The notes beneath the pieces are model-generated. The model saw nothing but the letters and a program-made list of their open reading frames with translations. It was not told the DNA's origin and did no database searches. A DNA stretch of 48,045 nucleotides, from assembly GCA_964573705.1 (NCBI GenBank), contig CAZNLT010000021.1:1-48045 (forward strand). The letters run 5' to 3'. The translations under genes and the position numbers were made by a program. Each line of letters opens with the position of its first letter. Positions within the stretch are counted from its first letter, which is position 1. Below, one piece after another: positions 17,791 through 25,375 of this stretch. This stretch comes from JAABSQ01 sp964573705. GTDB taxonomy: Bacteria; Desulfobacterota; Desulfobacteria; Desulfobacterales; Desulfococcaceae.

Positions 17791-18966
17791 TCAGCTTTTC
17801 ATAAACAATTTTCTCGGAAAATCCGCAAAGGTTTCGCATCCGTTTTCGGTGACCCGGAAGGATTCGCTGCATTCGAAGCCCCAGTCGTCCATCCACATGC
17901 CGAGGATCATGTGAAAGGTCATGTTGGGCTGAAGCACCGTTTTATCCCCCGGCCGCAGGCTGGCGGTGTGCTCGCCCCAGTCGGGGGGATAGTTGAGTCC
18001 CATGGAATAGCCGATTCGGGATTCTTTTTCCAGCCCGGCCTTGGCGATGATCTTTCGCCAGACCAGTTCCACCTCCTCGCAGACCACCCCCTGTTTGACC
18101 GCATTCAGGGCCGCCTCGAGCCCTTCCACCACCACATCGGCGGTGTCGCTCAGCTTTTGGGGCGGATTGGAACCGAGATAGAGGGTCCGGGCCAGGGGCG
18201 AGTGGTACCGGTGGCGGCAGGCGGCCAGCTCCAGGTTGACCGCGGTCTCATCGGGGTAGGGGGCGTCGGTCCAGGTCAGGTGCGGGGTGGAGGTTTTTTC
18301 TCCCACCGGCATCATGGGGACGATGGCGGTATAGTCGCCGCCGTATTCAGCGGTGCCGGCGATCTGAGCCTGGCAGATGGCGGCCACCGCATCGCACTCC
18401 CGCACCCCGGGAGCGACCACCTCGATGGCGGTCTGCATCACCTTTTCCATAATTTTGCCGGCCTGTTTCATGAATTCGATCTCGGCATCCGACTTGATGC
18501 AGCGGACCCAGCTGACCAGCAGGTTGGCGTCGGCAAAGGTCGCATTCGGCAGGTCCTTGCGGAGCGCTTCATAAGCCCGGGCGGTGAAATAATAGGCGTC
18601 CATCTCCACCCCGATCCGTTTTTTGTCCCATCCCCGCTGTCGAATGATGTCGGCGACAAAGTCCATGGGGTGCCGTTCCAGTGACTGAACATAGTGATCC
18701 GGATATCCGATGATGTTGTCGGCCTTGAGAAAGGTGGTGTGCCGGGCCCCGTTGGCGTCCATGCCCCGGCCTGCCCAGACCGGCTCCACCGAATCCATTT
18801 CTACGATCACCACCTGATGGACATAGAAGGACCATCCGTCGTATCCGGTCAGGTAGTTCATATTGGCCGGGTCGGCCACGATGAGAACATCGATGCCGGC
18901 CACCGCCATCCGCTCCTTGGTTCGGTCGATGCGGCCGAGGTATTCTTCCGTAGAAAACAGCGCCAT
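17791..18966 (-). CDS. M24-family hydrolase resembling ectoine hydrolase DoeA/EutD
   Basis: 391 aa from the ATG at 18966, which has AGGAGG six bases upstream; the ATG at 18972 overlaps that site. The protein has the creatinase/Xaa-Pro aminopeptidase two-domain form. The usual DxG...D metal ligands are absent: the region reads NLELAACRHRYHSPLART, as in metal-independent creatinase-like members. LTGYDGWSFYVHQ near residue 40, GRGMDANGARHTTF, NYPPDWGEHTASLRPGD and the C-terminal PRKLFMK agree with what I remember of ectoine hydrolase (DoeA/EutD), which opens the ectoine ring to N-acetyl-diaminobutyrate. This is the strongest clue to the operon substrate. Confidence 0.8.
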   Translation of the reverse strand: MALFSTEEYLGRIDRTKERMAVAGIDVLIVADPANMNYLTGYDGWSFYVHQVVIVEMDSVEPVWAGRGMDANGARHTTFLKADNIIGYPDHYVQSLERHPMDFVADIIRQRGWDKKRIGVEMDAYYFTARAYEALRKDLPNATFADANLLVSWVRCIKSDAEIEFMKQAGKIMEKVMQTAIEVVAPGVRECDAVAAICQAQIAGTAEYGGDYTAIVPMMPVGEKTSTPHLTWTDAPYPDETAVNLELAACRHRYHSPLARTLYLGSNPPQKLSDTADVVVEGLEAALNAVKQGVVCEEVELVWRKIIAKAGLEKESRIGYSMGLNYPPDWGEHTASLRPGDKTVLQPNMTFHMILGMWMDDWGFECSESFRVTENGCETFADFPRKLFMKS

Positions 18967-18968
18967 GG

Positions 18969-20153
18969 TCATCCTCCTTTCTTGGCGAGAATCGCTTTTG
19001 CGCCGGCTTCGATCCGCTGCAGGCCTTCTTCCAGATGCTCGGCCGAGGCGGCGAAGGACAGGCGCAGATAGTCTTCCCCGTTGTCGCCGAAAATCGAGCC
19101 GGGAACCAGGGCCACCTTATGTTCCTTGACCAGGTATTTGGCCAGATCCCAGGAACTCATTCCCAACTGCTTGATGTTCGGAAAGGCGTAAAAGGTCGAT
19201 TCCGGCTCCAGGCAGGTGATTCCTTCGATGGCATTGAGCCCCTCGTAGACGATTTTGCGGCGCTTTTCATAGGCCGCCAACATGTCGGCCACGCAGTCCT
19301 GCGGCCCGGTAATGGCCGCCAGGGCCGCCCGCTGGGCCGGAGAGCTGACGCCGGAGACCATGTGCTCCATCAGCTTTTCCATTTCGTCGACGATCGGCTT
19401 GGGGGCTGCGGCGTAGCCCACCCGCCATCCGGTCATGGCATAGGTTTTGGACAGGGTGAATGCGGAAACCGTCAGGTCTTTCATGCCGTCCAGGGCCCCG
19501 ATGCTGACATGCTTGCGGCCGTCGAAGATGATGTCTTCATAGGGTTCGTCGGAGAGAATGAATATTTCCCGCTCCCGTGCGATCTCCGCCATCTCCTTGA
19601 GATCGGCTTCGTCGAACATGGCGCCGGTGGGATTTCCAGGGGTATTGAGGATCATCACCTTGGTCTTGTCGGTGACCGCCTTGCGAAGGTCCGCAGGGTC
19701 GAGCTTGAAGCCGTTCTCCTCCCGCACCGGCACTCGAATCGGGACGCCGCCGAAGAGCCGTATCTGGGAATAGTAGTCGTATCCCGGGTCGATCAGGATA
19801 ACCTCCTCGCCCGGAGAGACCAGGTGAAGCATGGTGTTGAAAATCACCTGCATGGCGCCCACCGCCACGAAGATCTCCGAGGCGGGGTCGGCCTCGATCC
19901 CGTTTTTGGCCCGCAGCTTTTCAGCGATGGCATCCCGCAGATCCCGGAATCCTTTGGCCGGCGGATACCGGGTGAAGCCCTGGTCCAGGGCCTGTTTGGC
20001 CGCATCCCGAATATGGACCGGGGTGTCGAAGTCGGGCTGTCCGATCCCCAGGTTGACCACCCCGGAGACTTCCTCGGCCAGGGCGAACATCACCCGTATG
20101 CCCGACCATTCCACTTCGTGGGTGCGGGGAGCCAGTTTGGCATTCCAGTTCAT
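18969..20153 (-). CDS. Class I PLP aminotransferase (aspartate aminotransferase family)
   Basis: 394 aa. It shows the full AspAT-family pattern: NLGIGQPDFDTP, YPPAKGFRDLRDAIA, LNTPGNPTGAMF, SDEPYEDIIFDG, the PLP lysine in FTLSKTYAMTGWRVGY and the substrate-carboxylate arginine in DYLRLSFA. AGGAG precedes the ATG. It sits in the catabolic operon 12 bp after the upstream gene and 2 bp before the M24 gene. In canonical ectoine clusters the diaminobutyrate transaminase DoeD is of class III, so this would be a different solution, if that is its job. Confidence 0.9.
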   Translation of the reverse strand: MNWNAKLAPRTHEVEWSGIRVMFALAEEVSGVVNLGIGQPDFDTPVHIRDAAKQALDQGFTRYPPAKGFRDLRDAIAEKLRAKNGIEADPASEIFVAVGAMQVIFNTMLHLVSPGEEVILIDPGYDYYSQIRLFGGVPIRVPVREENGFKLDPADLRKAVTDKTKVMILNTPGNPTGAMFDEADLKEMAEIAREREIFILSDEPYEDIIFDGRKHVSIGALDGMKDLTVSAFTLSKTYAMTGWRVGYAAAPKPIVDEMEKLMEHMVSGVSSPAQRAALAAITGPQDCVADMLAAYEKRRKIVYEGLNAIEGITCLEPESTFYAFPNIKQLGMSSWDLAKYLVKEHKVALVPGSIFGDNGEDYLRLSFAASAEHLEEGLQRIEAGAKAILAKKGG

Positions 20154-20165
20154 AGGATCTCCTCC

Positions 20166-21116
20166 CTACACGACTTTCGGCAGCACCAGGTCGGAGGGAC
20201 CCTTGGCCGAGGTTTTCAGTTCGGGTGCATGCCGGTTCATGATTTCCAGCACGATCTGGGCGATCTTTACTTTCTGACGAATGAGATTTTCATGGAACCC
20301 CTCGTCGATCCAGGGTTTGTAGATGTCGCCTTCGGAGGTGCCCGGCTCGAATTTGAAATAGCAGGGGGAGGCGATCCGGGCGATTTCGGGTCCTTCATAG
20401 GCCCGGAACATGCCGCCGAAGGAATCGACGATGATCATGTAGACGTCCAGCGGAATGTCCACCGTCTTTCGAATGGCCCCCAGAATCGGCAGGGAGACGT
20501 CGGAGATCGGATTCAGGGAATTGACCCCCATCGACTCGATCACCTTGGCGCCGGCCGCACTGCAGTAGCCGCCGAAGACCGAGAACTTGAATATGGTTTC
20601 CTTCGGGATGACCCCTTCGGCCCGCATTTTATTGAGGATATAGAGGACCCCTTCATCGTAGACCAGGAATCCGCGAAAACCGGCCTCGATATTGCGCATG
20701 ATGTCGGCGATGTGGTAGGAGATGTTGTCCGACCCCCGAAGCCGGAATGCCTGCATCGCCCCTTCGGAGGTGGAGATCTCCTTGGAGCCCACGTCCCATC
20801 CCTTGCGGTGACCCACCGTCATGATGATCTCGATTTTGGCCTCGTTGGCCATGGCAGCCATGTCTTTGAGCTCTTCGAAATCGCAGTAGGTGGAGCCGCC
20901 TACCGCCGCAATGGCCCGATGAATGGTGACACTGCGCCGGTCGGCCTCTTTGATCATCGCCTCCATGGTGGAGGCCCGCTCCACGCCGGCGATCTCGATG
21001 CGGAAGTTGGCCCCGTCCGGAAACTCTTTGGTGCTGGTGGGCAGGTCATGGGCATCCCGGCCGGGAATGGACTCTTTTTCCATGAAATCGCGAATTGTTT
21101 TGAGTACTTCTGACAT
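20166..21116 (-). CDS. Unrecognised protein, possibly a TIM-barrel enzyme
   Basis: 316 aa cytoplasmic protein that I cannot assign to a named function. Alternating hydrophobic strands and helices (FRIEIAGVER, IEIIMTVGHRKG, GFRGFLVYDEG, FKFSVFGGYCSAAGAKVIESMG, PLDVYMIIVDSFGG) suggest a TIM barrel, with a loose resemblance to U32-type barrel proteins. Conserved-looking polar clusters are GHRKGWDVGSKE and GGYCSAAGAK. No signal peptide or membrane segment is seen. It lies between the panB-like gene (25 bp) and the aminotransferase (12 bp), each with its own AGGAG-type ribosome site, and is therefore a likely pathway enzyme. Lyase, aldolase or isomerase activity would fit the fold. Confidence 0.6.
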   Translation of the reverse strand: MSEVLKTIRDFMEKESIPGRDAHDLPTSTKEFPDGANFRIEIAGVERASTMEAMIKEADRRSVTIHRAIAAVGGSTYCDFEELKDMAAMANEAKIEIIMTVGHRKGWDVGSKEISTSEGAMQAFRLRGSDNISYHIADIMRNIEAGFRGFLVYDEGVLYILNKMRAEGVIPKETIFKFSVFGGYCSAAGAKVIESMGVNSLNPISDVSLPILGAIRKTVDIPLDVYMIIVDSFGGMFRAYEGPEIARIASPCYFKFEPGTSEGDIYKPWIDEGFHENLIRQKVKIAQIVLEIMNRHAPELKTSAKGPSDLVLPKVV

Positions 21117-21141
21117 TAGGGTTTCTCCTTGTGGATGAAAT

Positions 21142-21996
21142 TTATTTTTTGGCCAGCAGGCCTTTCAGTTTCGGAAGTTCCCCTTCCACCATCTTGTAGG
21201 TGTGTTCGTCGGCCGGAAACCGGCTGTTTCGAACGTCTTCGGCATACTCGGTAAAGGCCTTGACTGTTTTGTCCCCCAGATTTTCATATTTTTTGACGAA
21301 CTTGGGGGTGAATGCCTGAAAAATGCCCAGCACGTCGCTGCAGATCATGAGCTGACCGTCTACATGAATTCCTGCTCCGATGCTGTAGACCGGTATCGCG
21401 AGATCGTCCCGAATGATCCGGCAGACCTCGGGCGGCACCGCTTCCACCAGAAGGGCGAAGGCGCCGGCGTCCTGAATGGCTTGGGCGTCGTCGATCAGCT
21501 CTTTGGCGGTTTCGGCGGTTCGGCCCTGGGCCTTGAATCCGCCCAACTGGCCGGAGCTTTGAGGCGTCAGCCCGATGTGCCCCATGACCAGCATGCCGCC
21601 GTCGGCGATGGCCTGAATCTGATCGCAGACCCGCTTGCCGCCTTCCAGTTTGATGGCGTCCACCCCGGCTTCTTTATGGAACCGGCCCGCATTCAGGACC
21701 GCATCGGGCACGCTCACCTGATACGACAAAAAGGGCATGTCGCCGATGATGAAGGTGTTTGGGGCGCCCCGACGAACCCCCTCGCAGTGGTAAATGCACT
21801 GATCCATGGTCACCGGCACGGTGCCGGAGTAGCCGTAGATGCACATCCCCAGAGAATCGCCTACCAGAATCATGTCCATTCCCGCCTGCTCCGCAAAGTT
21901 GGCGGTCCAGTAGTCATAGGCGGTAATCCAGACCGCCTTTCGGCCCTCGGTCTTCATCTTCTGAAGATCGAATCGGGTCAGTTTCTTTTTGCCCAT
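21142..21996 (-). CDS. PanB-family ketopantoate hydroxymethyltransferase
   Basis: 284 aa with the full PanB pattern. Metal-binding acids are in LVGDSLGM and IGDMPF; GHIGLTPQ, the catalytic glutamate in LLVEAVPPEV and the phosphate-free end IGAG are all present. PanB adds a hydroxymethyl group from methylene-tetrahydrofolate to 2-oxoisovalerate, reversibly. No panC, panD or other pantothenate gene is nearby, and the neighbours are catabolic, so here it may work on another 2-oxo acid, possibly in the retro-aldol direction. A strong GGGAGGAGG site precedes the ATG. It is the first gene after the iclR gene. Confidence 0.88.
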   Translation of the reverse strand: MGKKKLTRFDLQKMKTEGRKAVWITAYDYWTANFAEQAGMDMILVGDSLGMCIYGYSGTVPVTMDQCIYHCEGVRRGAPNTFIIGDMPFLSYQVSVPDAVLNAGRFHKEAGVDAIKLEGGKRVCDQIQAIADGGMLVMGHIGLTPQSSGQLGGFKAQGRTAETAKELIDDAQAIQDAGAFALLVEAVPPEVCRIIRDDLAIPVYSIGAGIHVDGQLMICSDVLGIFQAFTPKFVKKYENLGDKTVKAFTEYAEDVRNSRFPADEHTYKMVEGELPKLKGLLAKK

Positions 21997-22035
21997 AGTG
22001 AATATCCTCCTCCCTTTGAATAAATAGCAGCGATT

Positions 22036-22048
22036 AACTGTTTCAGTT
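22036..22048. promoter_or_regulatory. Short inverted repeat upstream of the panB-like gene
   Basis: AACTG-TTT-CAGTT forms a small perfect inverted repeat in the 66-bp gap between iclR and the panB-like gene. The sequence AAACTGAAA seen on its minus strand also occurs on the plus strand near 22968, beyond the iclR promoter. It is a weak candidate for a regulator site or for an mRNA stem. Confidence 0.3.
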
Positions 22049-22062
22049 TAATGAAAATCTTG

Positions 22063-22836
22063 TCAGTGCGGACGTCCCAGGTGTTCCGATAGCCGGGAGC
22101 AGACCGCGCGAAGCAGTTCCTGAATCATGTCGATTTTGTCTCCGGTAATCCGGGCCGCCGGACCGGCCACGCTCATGGAATAGGCGGGGCGGCCGGTATA
22201 ATCGAAAACCGGTGCGGCCACGCACCGCAGACCCGGGCAGAATTCTTCATCATCCAGGGCGTAGCCTCGATCCCGGGTGATTTTCAGCTCCTTTTTAAGC
22301 AGATCGGCCGCGGTAATGGTTTTGGGGCATAGTGGTTCCAGAGATACGCTGTTCAGGTATCCCTCCAGCTCTTCCCGGGGCAGAAAGGCCAGCACCGCCT
22401 TTCCCAATCCGGTGCAGTAGGCCGGGGCCTGGGTGCCGATGCCCGAATCCATCCGCAGGATTTCCCGGCTGTCGATCTTGTCGAGATGGATAATGGCTTT
22501 TCCGTCCCAGTATCCGAGATTGACCGTCTCCCGAAAGGCGGACGAGAGTTCCAGCATGTAAGACCGGGCGATCCGCCGAATTTCGAACCGGCCGGCGAAT
22601 TTCATTCCTTCCTCAAGGAGTTTGAAGGTCAGGCCGTACCGGGAGGCATCCACTTTTTCGACATATCCCAGTTCCCGCAGGGTGGCCAGAAAACGATGGC
22701 TTCCGGCACGATTGGTGCCCAGGCGGTCGGCCACCTCGGTCACTGTGAGGGCCTCCTGCTCCGCCAGCAGTTCCAGCACCCGAATTCCCTTGGCCAGGGA
22801 GGAAATGAAATAATATTTTTCACCGGCTGCCGGCAT
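22063..22836 (-). CDS. IclR-family transcriptional regulator
   Basis: 257 aa from the ATG at 22836, which has GGGAGA just upstream; longer versions from 22854 or 22902 would place the start inside the promoter repeats. The N-terminal winged helix (LTVTEVADRLGTNRAGSHRFLATLRELGYVEK) and the effector domain (GKAVLAFLPREELEGYL, LDDEEFCPGLRCVAAPVFDYTGRPAYSMSVAGPAARI) are typical. IclR proteins sense small aromatic or aliphatic acids. It precedes the catabolic operon in the same direction and is the best candidate for its main regulator. Confidence 0.92.
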   Translation of the reverse strand: MPAAGEKYYFISSLAKGIRVLELLAEQEALTVTEVADRLGTNRAGSHRFLATLRELGYVEKVDASRYGLTFKLLEEGMKFAGRFEIRRIARSYMLELSSAFRETVNLGYWDGKAIIHLDKIDSREILRMDSGIGTQAPAYCTGLGKAVLAFLPREELEGYLNSVSLEPLCPKTITAADLLKKELKITRDRGYALDDEEFCPGLRCVAAPVFDYTGRPAYSMSVAGPAARITGDKIDMIQELLRAVCSRLSEHLGRPH

Positions 22837-22883
22837 GAATTCTCCCGAATGCATTCGCAAAAAATCAGAACGCTGTTCACCAT

Positions 22884-22943
22884 GTGTGACAAGGTACTGC
22901 ATAGTGTGACAATACAGTAGGTAAAAGGAACCATTTTTGTCAA
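22884..22943 (-). promoter_or_regulatory. iclR promoter with 20-bp-spaced GTGTGACAA repeats
   Basis: On the minus strand, TTGACA (22943-22938) and TACTGT (22919-22914) are separated by 18 bp and form a good sigma-70 promoter. Direct repeats GTGTGACAA (plus-strand reading) at 22884-22892 and 22904-22912 are exactly 20 bp, two helical turns, apart and straddle the expected transcription start. This is a likely autorepression operator for the IclR protein. Promoter spacing is seen directly; binding is inference. Confidence 0.55.
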
Positions 22944-23013
22944 GCTTTTTTTATGAGGGTTTGTAATAAACTGAAATGATGAATGTTTTGAAAGGTGATG
23001 GTTTAGAAAACAC

Positions 23014-23058
23014 TTGACCTTTGAAAAATGAATCGATATGTTTCTGCGCGCAGAAACA
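23014..23058 (+). promoter_or_regulatory. trpR-like promoter with 20-bp perfect palindromic operator
   Basis: TTGACC (23014-23019) and TATGTT (23037-23042) are 17 bp apart, a near-consensus sigma-70 promoter. A perfect 20-bp palindrome, TGTTTCTGCGCGCAGAAACA, occupies 23039-23058 and overlaps the -10 box and start site. A repressor bound there would block RNA polymerase. The natural candidate is the TrpR-family protein encoded 15 bp downstream. The sequence is unlike the E. coli trp operator core (CTAGTTAACTAG). Confidence 0.7.
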
Positions 23059-23073
23059 AAAGAGGGAGACTGC

Positions 23074-23358
23074 ATGACGACCCGGGAAGACCTGATCAAG
23101 GTGTTTACGGCCATAAAAGACGAAGGGGAGATGGCCGCCTTTTTCGAGGAGATTTTTACCTCCAAGGAACTGGATGATCTCACCCTTCGCTGGCAGCTGC
23201 TGCGGGATCTGCACGAAGGGCAGACCCAGCGCTCCATAGCCCAGAAATACCGGATCAGTCTGTGCAAGATCACCCGAGGGTCCAAGATATTAAAAAAGCA
23301 GCCTTCGACGACCCGGAACCTGTTGGAAAAGCACTACGGAAAAGAAGAGGAGACATGA
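23074..23358 (+). CDS. TrpR/YerC-family DNA-binding repressor
   Basis: 94 aa. The ATG at 23074 is preceded by GAGGGAG; an in-frame ATG at 23038 lies within the promoter and is rejected. The all-helical TrpR fold is clear: FTSKELDDLTLRWQLLRDLHEGQTQRSIAQKYRISLCKITRGSKIL, with the helix-turn-helix in QRSIAQKYRISLCKITRGS. In E. coli TrpR senses tryptophan; relatives such as YerC lack a proven ligand. The stop overlaps the ATG of the outer-membrane protein gene (ATGA), so the two proteins are made together. The pairing with transport genes rather than trp genes is unusual. Confidence 0.88.
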   Translation: MTTREDLIKVFTAIKDEGEMAAFFEEIFTSKELDDLTLRWQLLRDLHEGQTQRSIAQKYRISLCKITRGSKILKKQPSTTRNLLEKHYGKEEET

Positions 23359-24311
23359 TGAAACGGAATTTCGCCCCTGTGTTGACCGCCTGCCTGCTGC
23401 TGACCCTGATCTGCCTGCCCGTGGCCCATGCCTATGAGCTCCCTCCGGTGAATCTCGGGTTCACCAGTTTTCTGGACGGAGGTCCGCCCGCGGGTCCCGG
23501 CTTTTATTTTACCCAGTATCTGCAATACTATACCGCCGATCAGCTCAATGCCGGCGACGGAGATGAAATCCCGTTTCCCGATCCGGACCTGGATGCCTGG
23601 ATCAGCCTGACCCAGTTCATCTATCAGTCGGACCGGGAGGTGCTGCTGGGCGGTAAGTGGGGGTTGGATGTGATCATTCCCTATATTGCTCTGGATCTCG
23701 ACTACGGTTCGCCCGGCCCCTTTCCCCAGGACAACGGCTCCGGGTTCGGCGACATCCTGGTGGGGCCGTTTCTTCAATGGGACCCGATCATGGGCGCCAA
23801 GGGGCCGCTTTTTATGCACCGGGTGGAGCTTCAAATGATCTTTCCCACCGGCAAATACGATGAAGACCGGGAGATCAACCCCGGAAGCAATGTCTTCTCC
23901 TTCAACCCGTATTGGGCCGGCACCCTGTTTATCACTCCCCAATGGACCGCCTCCACCCGCATTCACTATCTCTGGAACGGCGAAAACGATGATCCCAACC
24001 GCGGCTTCGGGAAGGCCGACGATTCCCAGGCCGGACAGGCGATTCATCTCAATTTTTCCTCGGCCTACGAGGTGATTCCCAAACAGCTGCGGGTCGGCAT
24101 AAACGGCTATTACCTGAAGCAGTTCACCGAGTCCGAAGCCGACGGCGATGAGATCGACGATTCCGAGGAGCAGGTGCTGGCCGTCGGTCCGGGGCTGGTG
24201 TGGCATCTCAGCAAAGACGCCCACCTCTTTTTCAATGCTTATTACGAAACCGAAGCGGAAAACCGTCCGGAAGGGGATCGGTACAACCTTCGGTTCGTCT
24301 ACCATTTTTAA
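23355..24311 (+). CDS. Outer-membrane beta-barrel protein, SphA/meta-pathway phenol-degradation type
   Basis: 318 aa from the ATG at 23355 (AGAGGAG upstream), overlapping the repressor stop. A Sec signal peptide (MMKRNFAPVLTACLLLTLICLPVAHA) is followed by alternating amphipathic strands rich in Tyr, Phe and Trp and a C-terminal aromatic end YNLRFVYHF, typical of outer-membrane barrels. LPPVNLGFTSFLDGGPPAGPGFYFTQYLQYY and FPTGKYDEDREINPGSNVFSFNPYWAG match the SphA/MetA-pathway family, thought to let hydrophobic or aromatic compounds cross the outer membrane. It forms a transport unit with the EamA gene that follows. Confidence 0.82.
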   Translation: MMKRNFAPVLTACLLLTLICLPVAHAYELPPVNLGFTSFLDGGPPAGPGFYFTQYLQYYTADQLNAGDGDEIPFPDPDLDAWISLTQFIYQSDREVLLGGKWGLDVIIPYIALDLDYGSPGPFPQDNGSGFGDILVGPFLQWDPIMGAKGPLFMHRVELQMIFPTGKYDEDREINPGSNVFSFNPYWAGTLFITPQWTASTRIHYLWNGENDDPNRGFGKADDSQAGQAIHLNFSSAYEVIPKQLRVGINGYYLKQFTESEADGDEIDDSEEQVLAVGPGLVWHLSKDAHLFFNAYYETEAENRPEGDRYNLRFVYHF

Positions 24312-24352
24312 GCGGTGATCCCGATGGCGATACCGCTCATTTACTCATTCCT

Positions 24353-25237
24353 TTGAGAGATTTTTTCAACCGGCCCTACCTGCTGTTGACCCTGACCATG
24401 CTCTTCTGGGCCGGAAATGCGGTGCTGGGGCGGGCTGTTCGGGCGGAAGTGCCGCCCGTGGGGCTCGCCTTCTGCCGATGGTTTTTCGGGTTTCTCATCG
24501 TGTTTCCCTTTGCCCTGCCGCATCTTCGGGGGGACTGGCCCGAGGTGCGGCGCCGCTGGCGAATGGTTGTTCTGTTGTCGTTTCTGGGCATTACCTGCTT
24601 CAATACCATGCTCTATATCGGGCTCCACTCCACCACCGCCATCAATGCCATTCTGATTCAGTCATCCATGCCGGTGATTATCGTGGTCATGTCCTTTCTG
24701 TTCTTTCGGGAAACGGTCACATCGATTCAGGTCCTGGGGATTTTGGTGTCTCTGATCGGGATGATCACCATCATCGCCCGGGGCGATCCTTCGGTATTAG
24801 CTGATTTATCACTGAAGCCGGGGGATATCTGGGTCTTTACGGCGGTCTTTCTCTACGGCGCCTACTCCGTCCTGTTGCGGCTTCGGCCGAAAATCCATCC
24901 GGCCAGCCTTCTGGCGGTGCTGTTCGGGGCCGGCACCCTGATGCTGGCGCCTTTTTTTATCTGGGAAATGAACACCGGACTGATCCTTCAATTCAACCGG
25001 ACCACCCTTCTGGCGGTGGGATATGTGGCGGTTTTCCCCTCGATTCTGTCCTACCTGTTTTACAACCGGGGTGTGGAACTCGTCGGTGCGAACCAGGCGG
25101 GTCTGTTCATCCATCTAATTCCGGTGTTCGGAACGATGTTGGCGATTGTGTTGTTGGGTGAGCGGTTTAGGGTCTTCCAAGGGGTGGGGATCGCCTTGAT
25201 TCTCAGCGGCATCTTCCTGGTGACCCGGGCGAAGTAG
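24353..25237 (+). CDS. EamA/DMT-family inner-membrane transporter
   Basis: About 294 aa with ten predicted membrane helices in two EamA repeats (first around LFWAGNAVLGRAV, second around DIWVFTAVFLYGAYSVLLR). PVIIVVMSFLFFRETVT and IHLIPVFGTMLAIVLLGERF are the repeat-ending signatures. No ATG is available after the previous stop at a sensible place; TTG at 24353 is the best start and gives the normal length, but no clear ribosome site is seen. Members export amino acids and metabolites. It lies 41 bp after the outer-membrane protein gene, so repressor, outer-membrane and inner-membrane parts may serve one exported compound. Confidence 0.85.
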   Translation: MRDFFNRPYLLLTLTMLFWAGNAVLGRAVRAEVPPVGLAFCRWFFGFLIVFPFALPHLRGDWPEVRRRWRMVVLLSFLGITCFNTMLYIGLHSTTAINAILIQSSMPVIIVVMSFLFFRETVTSIQVLGILVSLIGMITIIARGDPSVLADLSLKPGDIWVFTAVFLYGAYSVLLRLRPKIHPASLLAVLFGAGTLMLAPFFIWEMNTGLILQFNRTTLLAVGYVAVFPSILSYLFYNRGVELVGANQAGLFIHLIPVFGTMLAIVLLGERFRVFQGVGIALILSGIFLVTRAK

Positions 25238-25375
25238 ACGATTCCCGCGCATTCCAGGCGTTTTCCGGTCCGTTCCATTCACGCCCCTTGTGCGCCGAGG
25301 GATTTCTTGGTACATTTGAACCCAGGAAAGAATCTGATTATCCCCCTGGGTCCCCCAAATGAGGAGAAAAAGCGG

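Noticed and set aside
19035..21113. A 692-codon plus-strand frame antisense to the aminotransferase and the unknown barrel-like protein
   Set aside because: The minus-strand genes have family motifs and ribosome sites; the plus frame spans two of them without either.
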